5,617 nt of DNA from Gammaproteobacteria bacterium (GTDB lineage Bacteria; Pseudomonadota; Gammaproteobacteria; DSM-26407), in NCBI GenBank assembly GCA_028694565.1, contig JAQVKR010000198.1:1-5617 (forward strand), read 5' to 3'. Shown here piece after piece: positions 1 through 5,537 of the stretch. Positions within the stretch are counted from its first letter, which is position 1. Each line of letters opens with the position of its first letter. A model generated the notes under the pieces. The model was not told the DNA's origin. It was given only the letters and a program-made list of their open reading frames with translations, and searched no databases. The position numbers were made by a program, and so were the translations under genes.

Positions 1-1095
1 GGGGTCGTATACCGGGGCGAGCTTGGCCTTGTCCGGCCAGCCCAGCAGCGACAGGTTCTGCAGATGCAGATCCCCGTTGCCGGTGCACACCGCGAAGCAG
101 AGGCGCCGGTAGATCTCCCGCTGCACTGCGCGCACGTCGAGGTTGACCACGGCCGCCAATCGCTCGATCCGCCCGCCCACCTCGGCCAGATCGGTGTCCT
201 GGTTGGAATTGAAATCCCGGCTGCCGGTGGCGAACACCGAGAAGAGGCTTTCCATGGGGGTGGGGAGCCCTTCCCGGGTGCGGTCGAAGCGCTCCACCGC
301 CAGGAGTTGCAGGCCGTCCTGAGTCCCGCGCCAGTGGCGGGGGACCTCGAAGGCCGCCTCCCGGTGGAGGTCGAGGCAGAGCGCCTCGAGGGCGGCCGAG
401 CCCTGATACTCCGCCGGCTCGATCTTCAGCACCACATCCACGAAGGGGCGCCCGGCCACCTGGCGGGTGCCGGGGCCGGCGAAGGTGCCGTCCCAGTCGG
501 GCTCGTCGGGAATGGCCACCAGCAGCTTCGGAATCATGCCGCCAGCGGACGGAGTCGGGCCAAGCAGCTCGGCTACGAGCTCGGCGTCCATCAGGGTCAG
601 GTCCCGGGCCACGTCATCGCGCAGGGCCTGCCAGAAGTGGGACCGATCGCCGGGGGAGGGCGCCGGGGCCCCCGTCCGGGCGTAGGCGCCCTCCGCCGTC
701 CGGTCATCCCGGAAAACATCGAGGTGCCCGATGCCGTTGTGTCCCGTGAGGAGCAGCAGCTCCCAGTCCGTCTCGAAGCCGGGCGCGGGGGGGCTCGGCC
801 GCCGCTCGAGCAGCCGGGTGTACACCTGGCGCTGGATGTTGCGCCGCCCCTCGCCGGGAATAAGCTCCATCAGGCGGGGGTGCAGAACCAGGGGTTCGCG
901 GGACTGGAACACCACCGGGTTGCGTCCGTAGAGCCGGGGCGAGGAGAGCAGCGACAGCCCGGCGGCATCCGGGCCCAGGGCCAGGTATTCCGGGGTATAG
1001 CTGAACCGGGTCTCCCGCGGCGTGACCACCAGGTCGCCCATCTTGACGGGACCCTCGGCGCGGCGGGTCCAGATGACGGCGTGGTAGTCGGGCAT
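1..1095 (-). CDS. hipA: HipA-family serine/threonine kinase toxin, 3' end beyond the window
   Basis: Toxin of a type II toxin-antitoxin pair. HipA kinases are known to phosphorylate translation targets such as glutamyl-tRNA synthetase and cause growth arrest; the target here is unknown. I translated 365 codons from the ATG at 1095 to the edge with no stop. Visible family signatures: a Ser183-containing loop (TPSAGGMIPK) in the place of the autophosphorylated gatekeeper loop; VVLKIEP with Lys224 as probable ATP-binding lysine; VERFDR at 267-272; the catalytic loop GNGDLHLQN at 339-347 with Asp342 and Asn347; and LAPVYDP near residue 365, whose Asp364 fits the metal-binding aspartate. Families run about 400-440 residues, so only the C-terminal helical part is missing. 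The start overlaps the hipB stop by one base (TGATG), implying translational coupling. The order hipB then hipA is standard. The family call is secure; activity is inferred from retained motifs. Confidence 0.9.
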   Translation of the reverse strand, partial: MPDYHAVIWTRRAEGPVKMGDLVVTPRETRFSYTPEYLALGPDAAGLSLLSSPRLYGRNPVVFQSREPLVLHPRLMELIPGEGRRNIQRQVYTRLLERRPSPPAPGFETDWELLLLTGHNGIGHLDVFRDDRTAEGAYARTGAPAPSPGDRSHFWQALRDDVARDLTLMDAELVAELLGPTPSAGGMIPKLLVAIPDEPDWDGTFAGPGTRQVAGRPFVDVVLKIEPAEYQGSAALEALCLDLHREAAFEVPRHWRGTQDGLQLLAVERFDRTREGLPTPMESLFSVFATGSRDFNSNQDTDLAEVGGRIERLAAVVNLDVRAVQREIYRRLCFAVCTGNGDLHLQNLSLLGWPDKAKLAPVYDP

Positions 1096-1358
1096 CAGAA
1101 GAATTCTCCCCGCTGGAGGGATTCGAGCACCTCGCTGTCCGGCAAGGCCGCAATCCGCAGCCCCACCACCCGCGCCAGACGCACCAGCAGGCCGAACTCG
1201 CCGTTGCCGCGGGCCTTCATGCGCGAGAGAGTCTCCGGCGCCGCGCCGGCGCGCCGGGCGAGCTCCTGCTCCTCGATGCCGCGCTCGGTGGCCGCTTCGA
1301 GGATCTGGTCCAGCACCCGGTGAAAGTCGTCGGGCTCGGCAAATGAGCGTCTAGGCAT
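1095..1358 (-). CDS. hipB: HipB-like Xre-family antitoxin/repressor
   Basis: Antitoxin and autorepressor partner of the adjacent HipA. The 87-residue protein starts MPRRSFAEPDD and carries an Xre-type helix-turn-helix at about residues 28-60: IEEQELARRAGAAPETLSRMK is the recognition region, followed by the typical FGLLVRLARVVGLRI helix. The tail LQRGEFF is short and hydrophobic, as in antitoxins whose C terminus contacts the toxin. I chose the ATG at 1358 because it follows the operator arm and matches the usual HipB length. The ribosome site is poor: a GGTGA lies 17 nt upstream. An in-frame GTG at 1379 would add seven residues encoded by the operator arm itself. The frame stays open to a TTG at 1475, but that stretch is hydrophobic, contains the promoter and is unlikely to be coding. 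Binding to the flanking inverted repeat is inferred. Confidence 0.88.
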   Translation of the reverse strand: MPRRSFAEPDDFHRVLDQILEAATERGIEEQELARRAGAAPETLSRMKARGNGEFGLLVRLARVVGLRIAALPDSEVLESLQRGEFF

Positions 1359-1422
1359 GACTATATAATCATCTATCACCTGCAATACAGTAAGAATATG
1401 AATCAGGATGATTATATAGTCA
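1358..1422 (-). promoter_or_regulatory. hipBA operator: 16-bp perfect inverted repeat with promoter
   Basis: The arms TGACTATATAATCATC (1358-1373) and GATGATTATATAGTCA (1407-1422) are exact reverse complements separated by 33 bp. Inside each arm the 12-mer GAYTATATARTC (1359-1370 and 1410-1421) is itself a palindrome except at one symmetrical pair of positions. The structure therefore reads as two copies of a dyad operator about 51 bp centre to centre, suited to two HipB dimers and possibly DNA bending. On the minus strand a candidate promoter is TTGACT (1423-1418) with a 17-bp spacer and CATATT (1400-1395), so the distal arm would cover the -35 box. A perfect TATAAT (1416-1411) also lies in the distal arm but has no good -35. 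The proximal arm abuts the hipB ATG. The symmetry is seen directly; HipB binding is inference. Confidence 0.75.
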
Positions 1423-1463
1423 ATGATGCCACTGAATGGGGGGCGGAGGTGTTCCGTCACCCA

Positions 1464-1485
1464 TCCCGAGCACAACGCCTCGGGA
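1464..1485 (-). terminator. stem-loop in the TPR-gene/hipB gap, possible weak terminator
   Basis: TCCCGAG (1464-1470) pairs with CTCGGGA (1479-1485), a 7-bp GC-rich stem with an 8-nt loop. It sits between the TPR gene stop (1597) and the hipB promoter, where the upstream transcription unit should end. No run of T follows on the minus strand, so it is not a classical intrinsic terminator. The rest of the 1423-1596 gap holds only a 10-bp palindrome GGTCATGACC at 1502-1511; I see no gene there. Confidence 0.3.
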
Positions 1486-1596
1486 ATGCCGCAGCTCAGG
1501 CGGTCATGACCTTTCGCTCGGACAAGGTGCCAAGGGGCTACAGGGGGATATGCGCGGGAGGCTCCTGGAGAAGATGCGGAGCGTTGTCGGAGTCCG

Positions 1597-2730
1597 TCAC
1601 CGGCTTTCCAGCGCTCCGATCACCTTGCGAACGCGGGCCAGCAGCGAAGTGGCCTGCGGGTGCCCGGGCTTCAACTCGATGGCGCGCATCAACACCTGTT
1701 CCGCCATCACGATATCCTCCTCGCTCTTGTCGGCATGGGCCGTGTGATAGTAGGCGGTGCCCAGCCCGTAATAGGCATCGGCATTGCCGGGCATGTGCTC
1801 GATAGCCTTCTGGAAGAAGTGCCTCGATTCTCGTTGCCGCTTCTCTCCCCAGAGCAGTTGCTTGCCCTTCTCGTAGTAGGCCTTGCCCAGTACGCGGTGG
1901 CCCATGCCGAAATCCATCACCGCCAGGGACCGTTCTCCGTATTGGATCGCCCGGTCGTAATCCTTGACGTGCCAGCGCAGAAAATCGCTGTAGTTGATCA
2001 TGGCCCAGGGGGATTCCGGTTGCAGCCGCAACAGTTCCAGGTACTCGCGCTCCACCAGGTCGAAGCGCCGCTGGCGCTTGTAGGCACCCTTCAGCAGGGT
2101 GTGCGCGTCCACCTGGTGCTTCATGTTCCGGCTCTTGGCCAGGGCAAGCTCCGCCCGGCGGACTACCTCGTTATCGTTCCCCATGGCCTTGGCGAGCGCG
2201 CCATAGGCCAGATGGACTTCGACTGAATCGGGGCGCAGCGCCTGGGCCTTGTCGATGAGCCGACGCGCAGTACCGTGATCGCCGCTGTAGATGTGGGGGT
2301 AGGCGCCGTAGTAGTAGGCGTCGAAGAACTCCGGGTCGATGGACACTGCCTCAGTGAACAAGGCCTTTGCCTTTTCCAGCGATGCTTCGTGGTAGTTGTC
2401 GCCGCTGATGTAACCGGCCTTGTAGATGACGCGGCCGACCCCCACCAGCGCGTAGGGGCTCCGGGGGTCCTCCGCGGCGATTGCCGAGAAGATCTCGTAG
2501 GCGTGCCGCAGGTCAGCCCCGTTGCCCGTGTAGCCATCGATCAGCGTGTGCCCCTCGCGGTAGAGCGTCTCGGTCTCTGCGGCCACCGGACCCGCGGCGG
2601 ACACGGCGGTGCTGCTCCATGCGAAGAGCGCGAGACACGCAAGGCGGAACAACAGGCCCAGCGCGCCGCCGGATCGGGACAGGGGATTCCGGGCTGCCTC
2701 CACCGACCCGCCATGGTGATCAGAAGGCAT
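1597..2730 (-). CDS. exported TPR-repeat protein
   Basis: 377-residue tetratricopeptide-repeat protein, probably a periplasmic or envelope scaffold for protein contacts; no enzymatic motif is seen. After a long polar N-region, residues 21-46 form a hydrophobic signal segment (LGLLFRLACLALFAW) ending VSA-AG, a good signal-peptidase I site near 45. TPR-like helix pairs follow: about 77-105 (YEIFSAIAAEDPRSPYALVGVG), 118-150 (KAKALFTEAVSIDPEFFDAY), 153-185, 224-256 (EREYLELLRLQPESPWAMINY), 258-290 (YDRAIQYGERSLAV), 303-330 (RHFFQKAIEHMPGNADAYY) and 342-370 (MAEQVLMRAIELKPGHPQA). The ATG at 2730 is preferred because GAGGGG lies 7 nt upstream and the next in-frame ATG (2802) is buried in the upstream gene. 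It overlaps that gene by 11 nt, so the two are probably co-translated. The repeat class is secure; the specific role is unknown. Confidence 0.85.
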   Translation of the reverse strand: MPSDHHGGSVEAARNPLSRSGGALGLLFRLACLALFAWSSTAVSAAGPVAAETETLYREGHTLIDGYTGNGADLRHAYEIFSAIAAEDPRSPYALVGVGRVIYKAGYISGDNYHEASLEKAKALFTEAVSIDPEFFDAYYYGAYPHIYSGDHGTARRLIDKAQALRPDSVEVHLAYGALAKAMGNDNEVVRRAELALAKSRNMKHQVDAHTLLKGAYKRQRRFDLVEREYLELLRLQPESPWAMINYSDFLRWHVKDYDRAIQYGERSLAVMDFGMGHRVLGKAYYEKGKQLLWGEKRQRESRHFFQKAIEHMPGNADAYYGLGTAYYHTAHADKSEEDIVMAEQVLMRAIELKPGHPQATSLLARVRKVIGALESR

Positions 2731-3352
2731 GGCTCTGCCCCTCTGCCTTGATCCGCTCCTGGGCCGTTTTCTCCGCGTCGATCTCCGAGCGCATCTCAGC
2801 ATCGGCGGCCGTGTCGATGAATGTCAGGTAGGTCGTGGTGTCCGGCCAGCCGCGGGATACCTCGATCTCCATCCCGCCCTCGAGATTCCACGAGGCTCGC
2901 ACCTCTCCCAGCCCGTAGCGGCCCTTGACGGAGGATGGCGCTCCGTACTTCGTGGAGACCATGTTGACGACCCGCTCCACCATCCGGGTGTCCATGAAGG
3001 CGGGGAACTCGTACTGCGCAAAGGCGAAGCGCCCGGTTGCCGAGACGTAGCCGGCGTAGAACTCGGATGCCCCTTCCAGCACATCCGTTGCGTCGTAGAA
3101 GTCCAGCCAGTAGCGGTCATCCTCCCGGGTCGCCCGCATGCCGTGCCGCTTCAGCGCCTCCCGGAGCTGATCCCGGGTGGCTCCCTTCAGCGGAACGCCG
3201 AACAGCTCAAGGTCCGTGTCCGCCGGACCTGGGCGTTCCCGCGCCACGGCCTGGAGGGCGTGGGCTCCGGCCACGACCCCCGCCAGCAGGAGTACCGCCG
3301 CCAGGGCGTGGGCGCCTGGCCATGGCGTCCTCTTCACTCTCTTCACTTCCAT
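2720..3352 (-). CDS. exported or membrane-anchored protein of unknown function
   Basis: 210 residues; I do not recognise a named family. A short basic N terminus (MEVKRVKR) is followed by a hydrophobic segment at about 14-34 (AHALAAVLLLAGVVAGAHAL), either an uncleaved anchor or a signal peptide cleaved near AHA or ALQA. The mature part opens with LELFGVPLKGATRDQLREALKRHGM (48-72), a strand-helix pattern ('F-G-x-x-L-x-x-x-T-R-x-x-L-x-x-A-L') seen in small periplasmic domains. It continues with alternating aromatic strands (YWLDFYD, GRFAFAQYEF), a helix MVERVVNMVSTKYG (124-137), and further strands to about 180. The charged tail (183-205) looks helical. The start is supported by GGGAGG 6 nt upstream of the ATG at 3352. 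The 11-nt overlap with the TPR gene suggests a functional pair in the periplasm. Function remains unassigned. Confidence 0.8.
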   Translation of the reverse strand: MEVKRVKRTPWPGAHALAAVLLLAGVVAGAHALQAVARERPGPADTDLELFGVPLKGATRDQLREALKRHGMRATREDDRYWLDFYDATDVLEGASEFYAGYVSATGRFAFAQYEFPAFMDTRMVERVVNMVSTKYGAPSSVKGRYGLGEVRASWNLEGGMEIEVSRGWPDTTTYLTFIDTAADAEMRSEIDAEKTAQERIKAEGQSHAF

Positions 3353-3394
3353 GTGCTGCCTCCCATTGCGTCGATGGACATCTGGGTGCGCAGA

Positions 3395-3420
3395 ACGGAC
3401 CGAGGGTTGGACCAGTCCGT
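3395..3420 (-). other. stem-loop between the 96-aa gene and the exported-protein gene
   Basis: ACGGAC (3395-3400) and GTCCGT (3415-3420) are reverse complements with a 14-nt loop, located in the 87-bp gap between two minus-strand genes. No T-run follows, so termination is doubtful; it may be a chance hairpin or a mild attenuator. No clear promoter is seen in this gap. Confidence 0.25.
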
Positions 3421-3439
3421 CCCGCCTTTCCAGGGATTG

Positions 3440-3730
3440 TCACGATATCGATGGGCCTTGGGGGGAATCGTCTTGCCAGGGATCGTGCGGGGGATCGTCT
3501 TGAGCCGCCAGATATGCAGCGTAAGCTACAGCGTAACTCTCCGCCTCAGCCCTGCTTGGAAAGGTCCTGATGACGGTTTCTCCATAAAGGACGGCCCAGC
3601 AGGTACCGAGACCGTCGGGGTTTGGCATCTCTTCGACTGTGTATCCAACATCCATATCGACCATCTCCTTGTTGCTTGTCGCAGGTTCATGCCAGATGAT
3701 GCCGCGACGGTCTGCGATGATGCAATCCAT
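3440..3730 (-). CDS. small protein of unknown function (96 aa)
   Basis: Unrecognised soluble protein beginning MDCIIADRRGIIWHEP. The central part reads as a compact alpha/beta domain: VGYTVEEMPNPDG (43-55), CWAVLYGETVIRTFPS (58-73), then a helix rich in Ala and Tyr, RAEAESYAVAYAAYLAAQ (74-91 approximately). The C terminus is an acidic, proline-rich tail made of a nine-residue imperfect repeat (QDDPPHDPW then QDDSPQGPS). I chose the ATG at 3730 because AGGA lies 6 nt upstream. A TTG at 3772 would add 14 residues but itself overlaps a GGAGG-like stretch. No signal peptide or membrane segment is seen. It lies between the methyltransferase (113-nt gap) and the exported pair, so membership of either group is open. 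Such small proteins are common in phage and accessory regions. The coding call rests on codon use, the ribosome site and position. Confidence 0.6.
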   Translation of the reverse strand: MDCIIADRRGIIWHEPATSNKEMVDMDVGYTVEEMPNPDGLGTCWAVLYGETVIRTFPSRAEAESYAVAYAAYLAAQDDPPHDPWQDDSPQGPSIS

Positions 3731-3739
3731 TGTGGTTCC

Positions 3740-3758
3740 TGCCTCAGACCCAGAGGCA
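3740..3758 (-). other. hairpin just upstream of the 96-aa gene start
   Basis: TGCCTC (3740-3745) and GAGGCA (3753-3758) form a 6-bp stem with a 7-nt loop on either strand. In minus-strand RNA its 3' arm runs into the AGGA ribosome site of the ATG at 3730, so it could partly mask initiation. A functional role is only a suggestion; the stem is short. Confidence 0.25.
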
Positions 3759-3843
3759 AGGTCTCCCTCCAAATTCCGATGATCCAGGGCTAGTGAGCAG
3801 TTGCCTCTTCGTGCCTACCGCCCGAGAGAGCCGCATATCCCAG

Positions 3844-4497
3844 TCACCTCAACGCCGCAATCAGCGCGCGCCGCTCAAGGGGTGGAAGACGCTCCAACCT
3901 CTGCTGCCATCGCTCGATCCTGCGGCGGATGCGCTCGCGCTCCCTGAAGGAGTCCCCCAGAAACCGGTAGTCGTGGAGCTCGTCCGGCTCTGAGTAGTTC
4001 ATCCAGATCCACTCCGTGGTGCTTTGGCCAGATCGGGTTCGTACACCAAAGGAAAGCGTTCTCCAACCCGCAAGGCGCCGGGCATAGACATCCGACAAAT
4101 AGCCGGAAATCATGACGTGACAGGGGAGCCTGAGCAGCATATCGAGCAACTCCACATGCTGCGAATCGGTGTAGTCGTTTCGGTACGGCGATCTGTCCGA
4201 GGCGCGCGTCGCCGCTAGGTAGGGCGGGTCAGCGTATACGAACTCATCGCCCTCGAAGGGGTATCCCGCCAGAAATGCTGCCGCATCCGCCCTGACAAGC
4301 TGGACATCCAGGCTGCCCTTCCACGCTCGCAATACGCCCTCGTCGATGTCGATCCCGATGTTCGTCTCGGTGGGCCGCTTGTGGCGCATGATAGCGCCGC
4401 TGCCAAGGTGGGTTTCGATGTACACCCTGTGTGGAGGGATCTGGTTGATGAGCCGTTGATAGACCCCGTTGAGATTCTTGCCGCCCGGGTATCGCAT
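3844..4497 (-). CDS. D12-class (Dam-like) adenine-N6 DNA methyltransferase
   Basis: Transfers a methyl group from S-adenosylmethionine to adenine N6 in DNA. The 217-residue protein begins MRYPGGKN, the N-terminal 'YPGGK' signature of the D12/Dam-like class. The SAM-binding motif I region is YIETHLGSGAI (26-36); NIGIDID (46-52) holds the acidic residue after the second strand; the catalytic motif IV DPPY is at 90-93. A recognition segment follows (NDYTDSQHVELLDMLLRL), then HVMISGY (127-133). The C-terminal third is very rich in Arg and Glu and likely helical. Members are often 250-300 residues, so this is a compact form with a short target-recognition region, and the target site cannot be read from sequence. 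The ATG at 4497 is 13 nt after the Gp37/Gp68 stop and marks the conserved N terminus, although its ribosome site is weak, which suggests coupling to the upstream gene. No restriction enzyme is visible, so it looks like an orphan methyltransferase. Confidence 0.88.
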   Translation of the reverse strand: MRYPGGKNLNGVYQRLINQIPPHRVYIETHLGSGAIMRHKRPTETNIGIDIDEGVLRAWKGSLDVQLVRADAAAFLAGYPFEGDEFVYADPPYLAATRASDRSPYRNDYTDSQHVELLDMLLRLPCHVMISGYLSDVYARRLAGWRTLSFGVRTRSGQSTTEWIWMNYSEPDELHDYRFLGDSFRERERIRRRIERWQQRLERLPPLERRALIAALR

Positions 4498-4510
4498 TGG
4501 CGCCGCCGGG

Positions 4511-5257
4511 TCAGATAAGTGTCGCAGGCAGTGGCGTCTCGTCCCAGGTTCTTCCCTTGAAGACCCGGCCGTTGGCTTTCTTGCCGCGCCTCCGCCCGTC
4601 AGCACCCCAGGTGCCCCACTGCTTGAAGAAGAATGCCGCGCCGGCGGCCGCGGCCTGGCGCTGCACGTTCCCCACCCACTCCGGGTGCATCGGCCTCGCC
4701 TTGGGGCCCGATTCCCCGCCAACGATCACCCAGTGGATCCTCTCCAAATCCATGGGGCCCAGGTCTTCGAGCAGCGGTTCCACGGAAAGGAAGCGAATGT
4801 GGGCATCCACTTGGCGGAGATGGTCGATGCGGGGCAGTCCATAGCGGCGGTCCTCTACAGAGACCCCGAGCCATACATTGGAAGGGCAGGCTCTGTGTGC
4901 GAAATAGCTTGGCAGGCGTTCGGCTCGCTTGGTGAGAATCTGGTAGGTGTGGTGTGGAGTGCGTCGGATGACGCCCATGACCTCGTCCAGGAACCAGTCG
5001 GGGATCTCCTCATGAAACAGATCCGACATGGAGTTCACAAAATAAGTGGTTGGCTTCTTTCTGAGCAGTGGCTGGGACAGCCGTTCTGGGTGGAGCGTCA
5101 GGTCGAAACCATCCTGATAGCCAGGGGCGCCCATGGCCTGTAGCCGGCAGGCCATGGTCTCGGCGTAGCAGTGCCTGCATCCTGGCGATACCTTGGTGCA
5201 CCCTGTCGTGGGGTTCCAAGTCTGTTCGGTCCATTCGATGCGTGACTGGGTCGCCAT
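4511..5257 (-). CDS. phage Gp37/Gp68-family protein (DUF5131, three-Cys motif)
   Basis: 248 residues, a full-length member of the Gp37/Gp68 (DUF5131) family known from phages and accessory islands; its biochemical role is not established. Signatures in order: IEWTEQTWNPTTGC (7-20); the three-cysteine motif C-x6-C-x2-C with Cys20, Cys27 and Cys30 followed by YAE, which may bind a metal or iron-sulfur cluster; YFVNSMSDLFHE (72-83); YQILTKR (105-111); WLGVSVE (129-135); FLSVEPLL (156-163); WVIVGGESG (176-184); and FFFKQWG (209-215). The succession of strand-ending motifs suggests a TIM-barrel-like fold reminiscent of radical-SAM proteins, but the cysteine spacing is not the classical C-x3-C-x2-C. 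The start at 5257 has AGGAGAGG 7 nt upstream. The usual partner gene, tcmP, lies just upstream but is broken, so this protein may now act alone or be losing its function. Confidence 0.9.
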   Translation of the reverse strand: MATQSRIEWTEQTWNPTTGCTKVSPGCRHCYAETMACRLQAMGAPGYQDGFDLTLHPERLSQPLLRKKPTTYFVNSMSDLFHEEIPDWFLDEVMGVIRRTPHHTYQILTKRAERLPSYFAHRACPSNVWLGVSVEDRRYGLPRIDHLRQVDAHIRFLSVEPLLEDLGPMDLERIHWVIVGGESGPKARPMHPEWVGNVQRQAAAAGAAFFFKQWGTWGADGRRRGKKANGRVFKGRTWDETPLPATLI

Positions 5258-5291
5258 GGCGGAGCCTCTCCTGCGGTCTTGGTGAAAGCAC

Positions 5292-5311
5292 CATCGCCAA
5301 AAATGGCGATG
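5292..5311 (-). other. 8-bp hairpin in the leader of the Gp37/Gp68 gene
   Basis: CATCGCCA (5292-5299) and TGGCGATG (5304-5311) are perfect reverse complements with an AAAA loop, read as TTTT on the minus strand. It lies between the tcmP remnant stop (5333) and the Gp37/Gp68 start (5257), about 35 nt before that start. It lacks a trailing T-run. A TTGACG at 5318-5313 with a poor -10 (GATGGT) also overlaps it. It may be a regulatory hairpin or an RNA processing/stability element; its function is unknown. Confidence 0.4.
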
Positions 5312-5332
5312 ACGTCAAGTACCAGAGCGCCT

Positions 5333-5511
5333 TCACGTGTTCCGGATGATGTGATCGGCGATCCTGATCGCAATCGGGCATCCACGTAGTGCCGTGTGAA
5401 CTTCGATGCCTTGGGATTCCGGGTGAAGATCCTGAGGTATGCCTTCAGGTAATCCTCGAGCGCCTCGAGCTTCTTCTCAGTCCACGGCCATCCGAATTGC
5501 TGCGGCCCCAT
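5333..5511 (-). pseudogene. tcmP: three-Cys-motif partner gene remnant, internal deletion
   Basis: The first 45 codons match the conserved N terminus of the three-Cys-motif partner family (TcmP): MGPQQFGWPWTEKKLEALED, then YLKAYLRIF and NPKAS, ending HYVDA at 5377. Intact members continue YVDAFAGTG and run to several hundred residues. Here the frame changes at once to an unrelated, low-quality sequence. In another frame, 5374 to the TGA at 5335-5333 reads IAIRIADHIIRNT, resembling a TcmP C terminus. The simplest reading is a deletion of the whole middle of the gene with an out-of-frame junction near 5374-5377. The ribosome site is intact (GGAGG 6 nt before the ATG at 5511), so translation could still begin and would run in the original frame to 5098, 160 nt into the Gp37/Gp68 gene. 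The N-terminal family match is strong; the C-terminal match is from memory of the family and is less sure. Confidence 0.72.
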
Positions 5512-5537
5512 CGGATTCCTCCCTGAATTGTCACTGA

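Noticed and set aside
64..1323. Plus-strand open frame of 419 codons
   Set aside because: It is antisense to hipA and hipB, whose motifs are clear on the minus strand. The translation is Gly/Ala/His/Pro/Val-rich with no domain, as expected for a GC-rich shadow.
1359..1475. N-terminal extension of HipB (39 residues, hydrophobic)
   Set aside because: This stretch contains the operator and promoter elements and starts from a TTG without a ribosome site; HipB proteins normally start near the chosen ATG.
1502..1511. Palindrome GGTCATGACC
   Set aside because: A single 10-bp palindrome without a second copy or a linked promoter is within chance expectation.
1398..1805. Plus-strand frame beginning MNQDDYIVND next to the operator
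   Set aside because: Its DDYIV start only mirrors the inverted repeat, and the rest runs antisense into the TPR gene with a low-complexity Arg/Cys/Pro composition.
2729..3793. Plus-strand open frame of 354 codons
   Set aside because: It covers two well-supported minus-strand genes with good ribosome sites and an export signal; its own product shows no recognisable motif.
4498..4722. N-terminal extension of the methyltransferase to 4722
   Set aside because: The added residues are Arg/Ser/Pro-rich, overlap the end of the Gp37/Gp68 gene, and the family begins at MRYPGGK.
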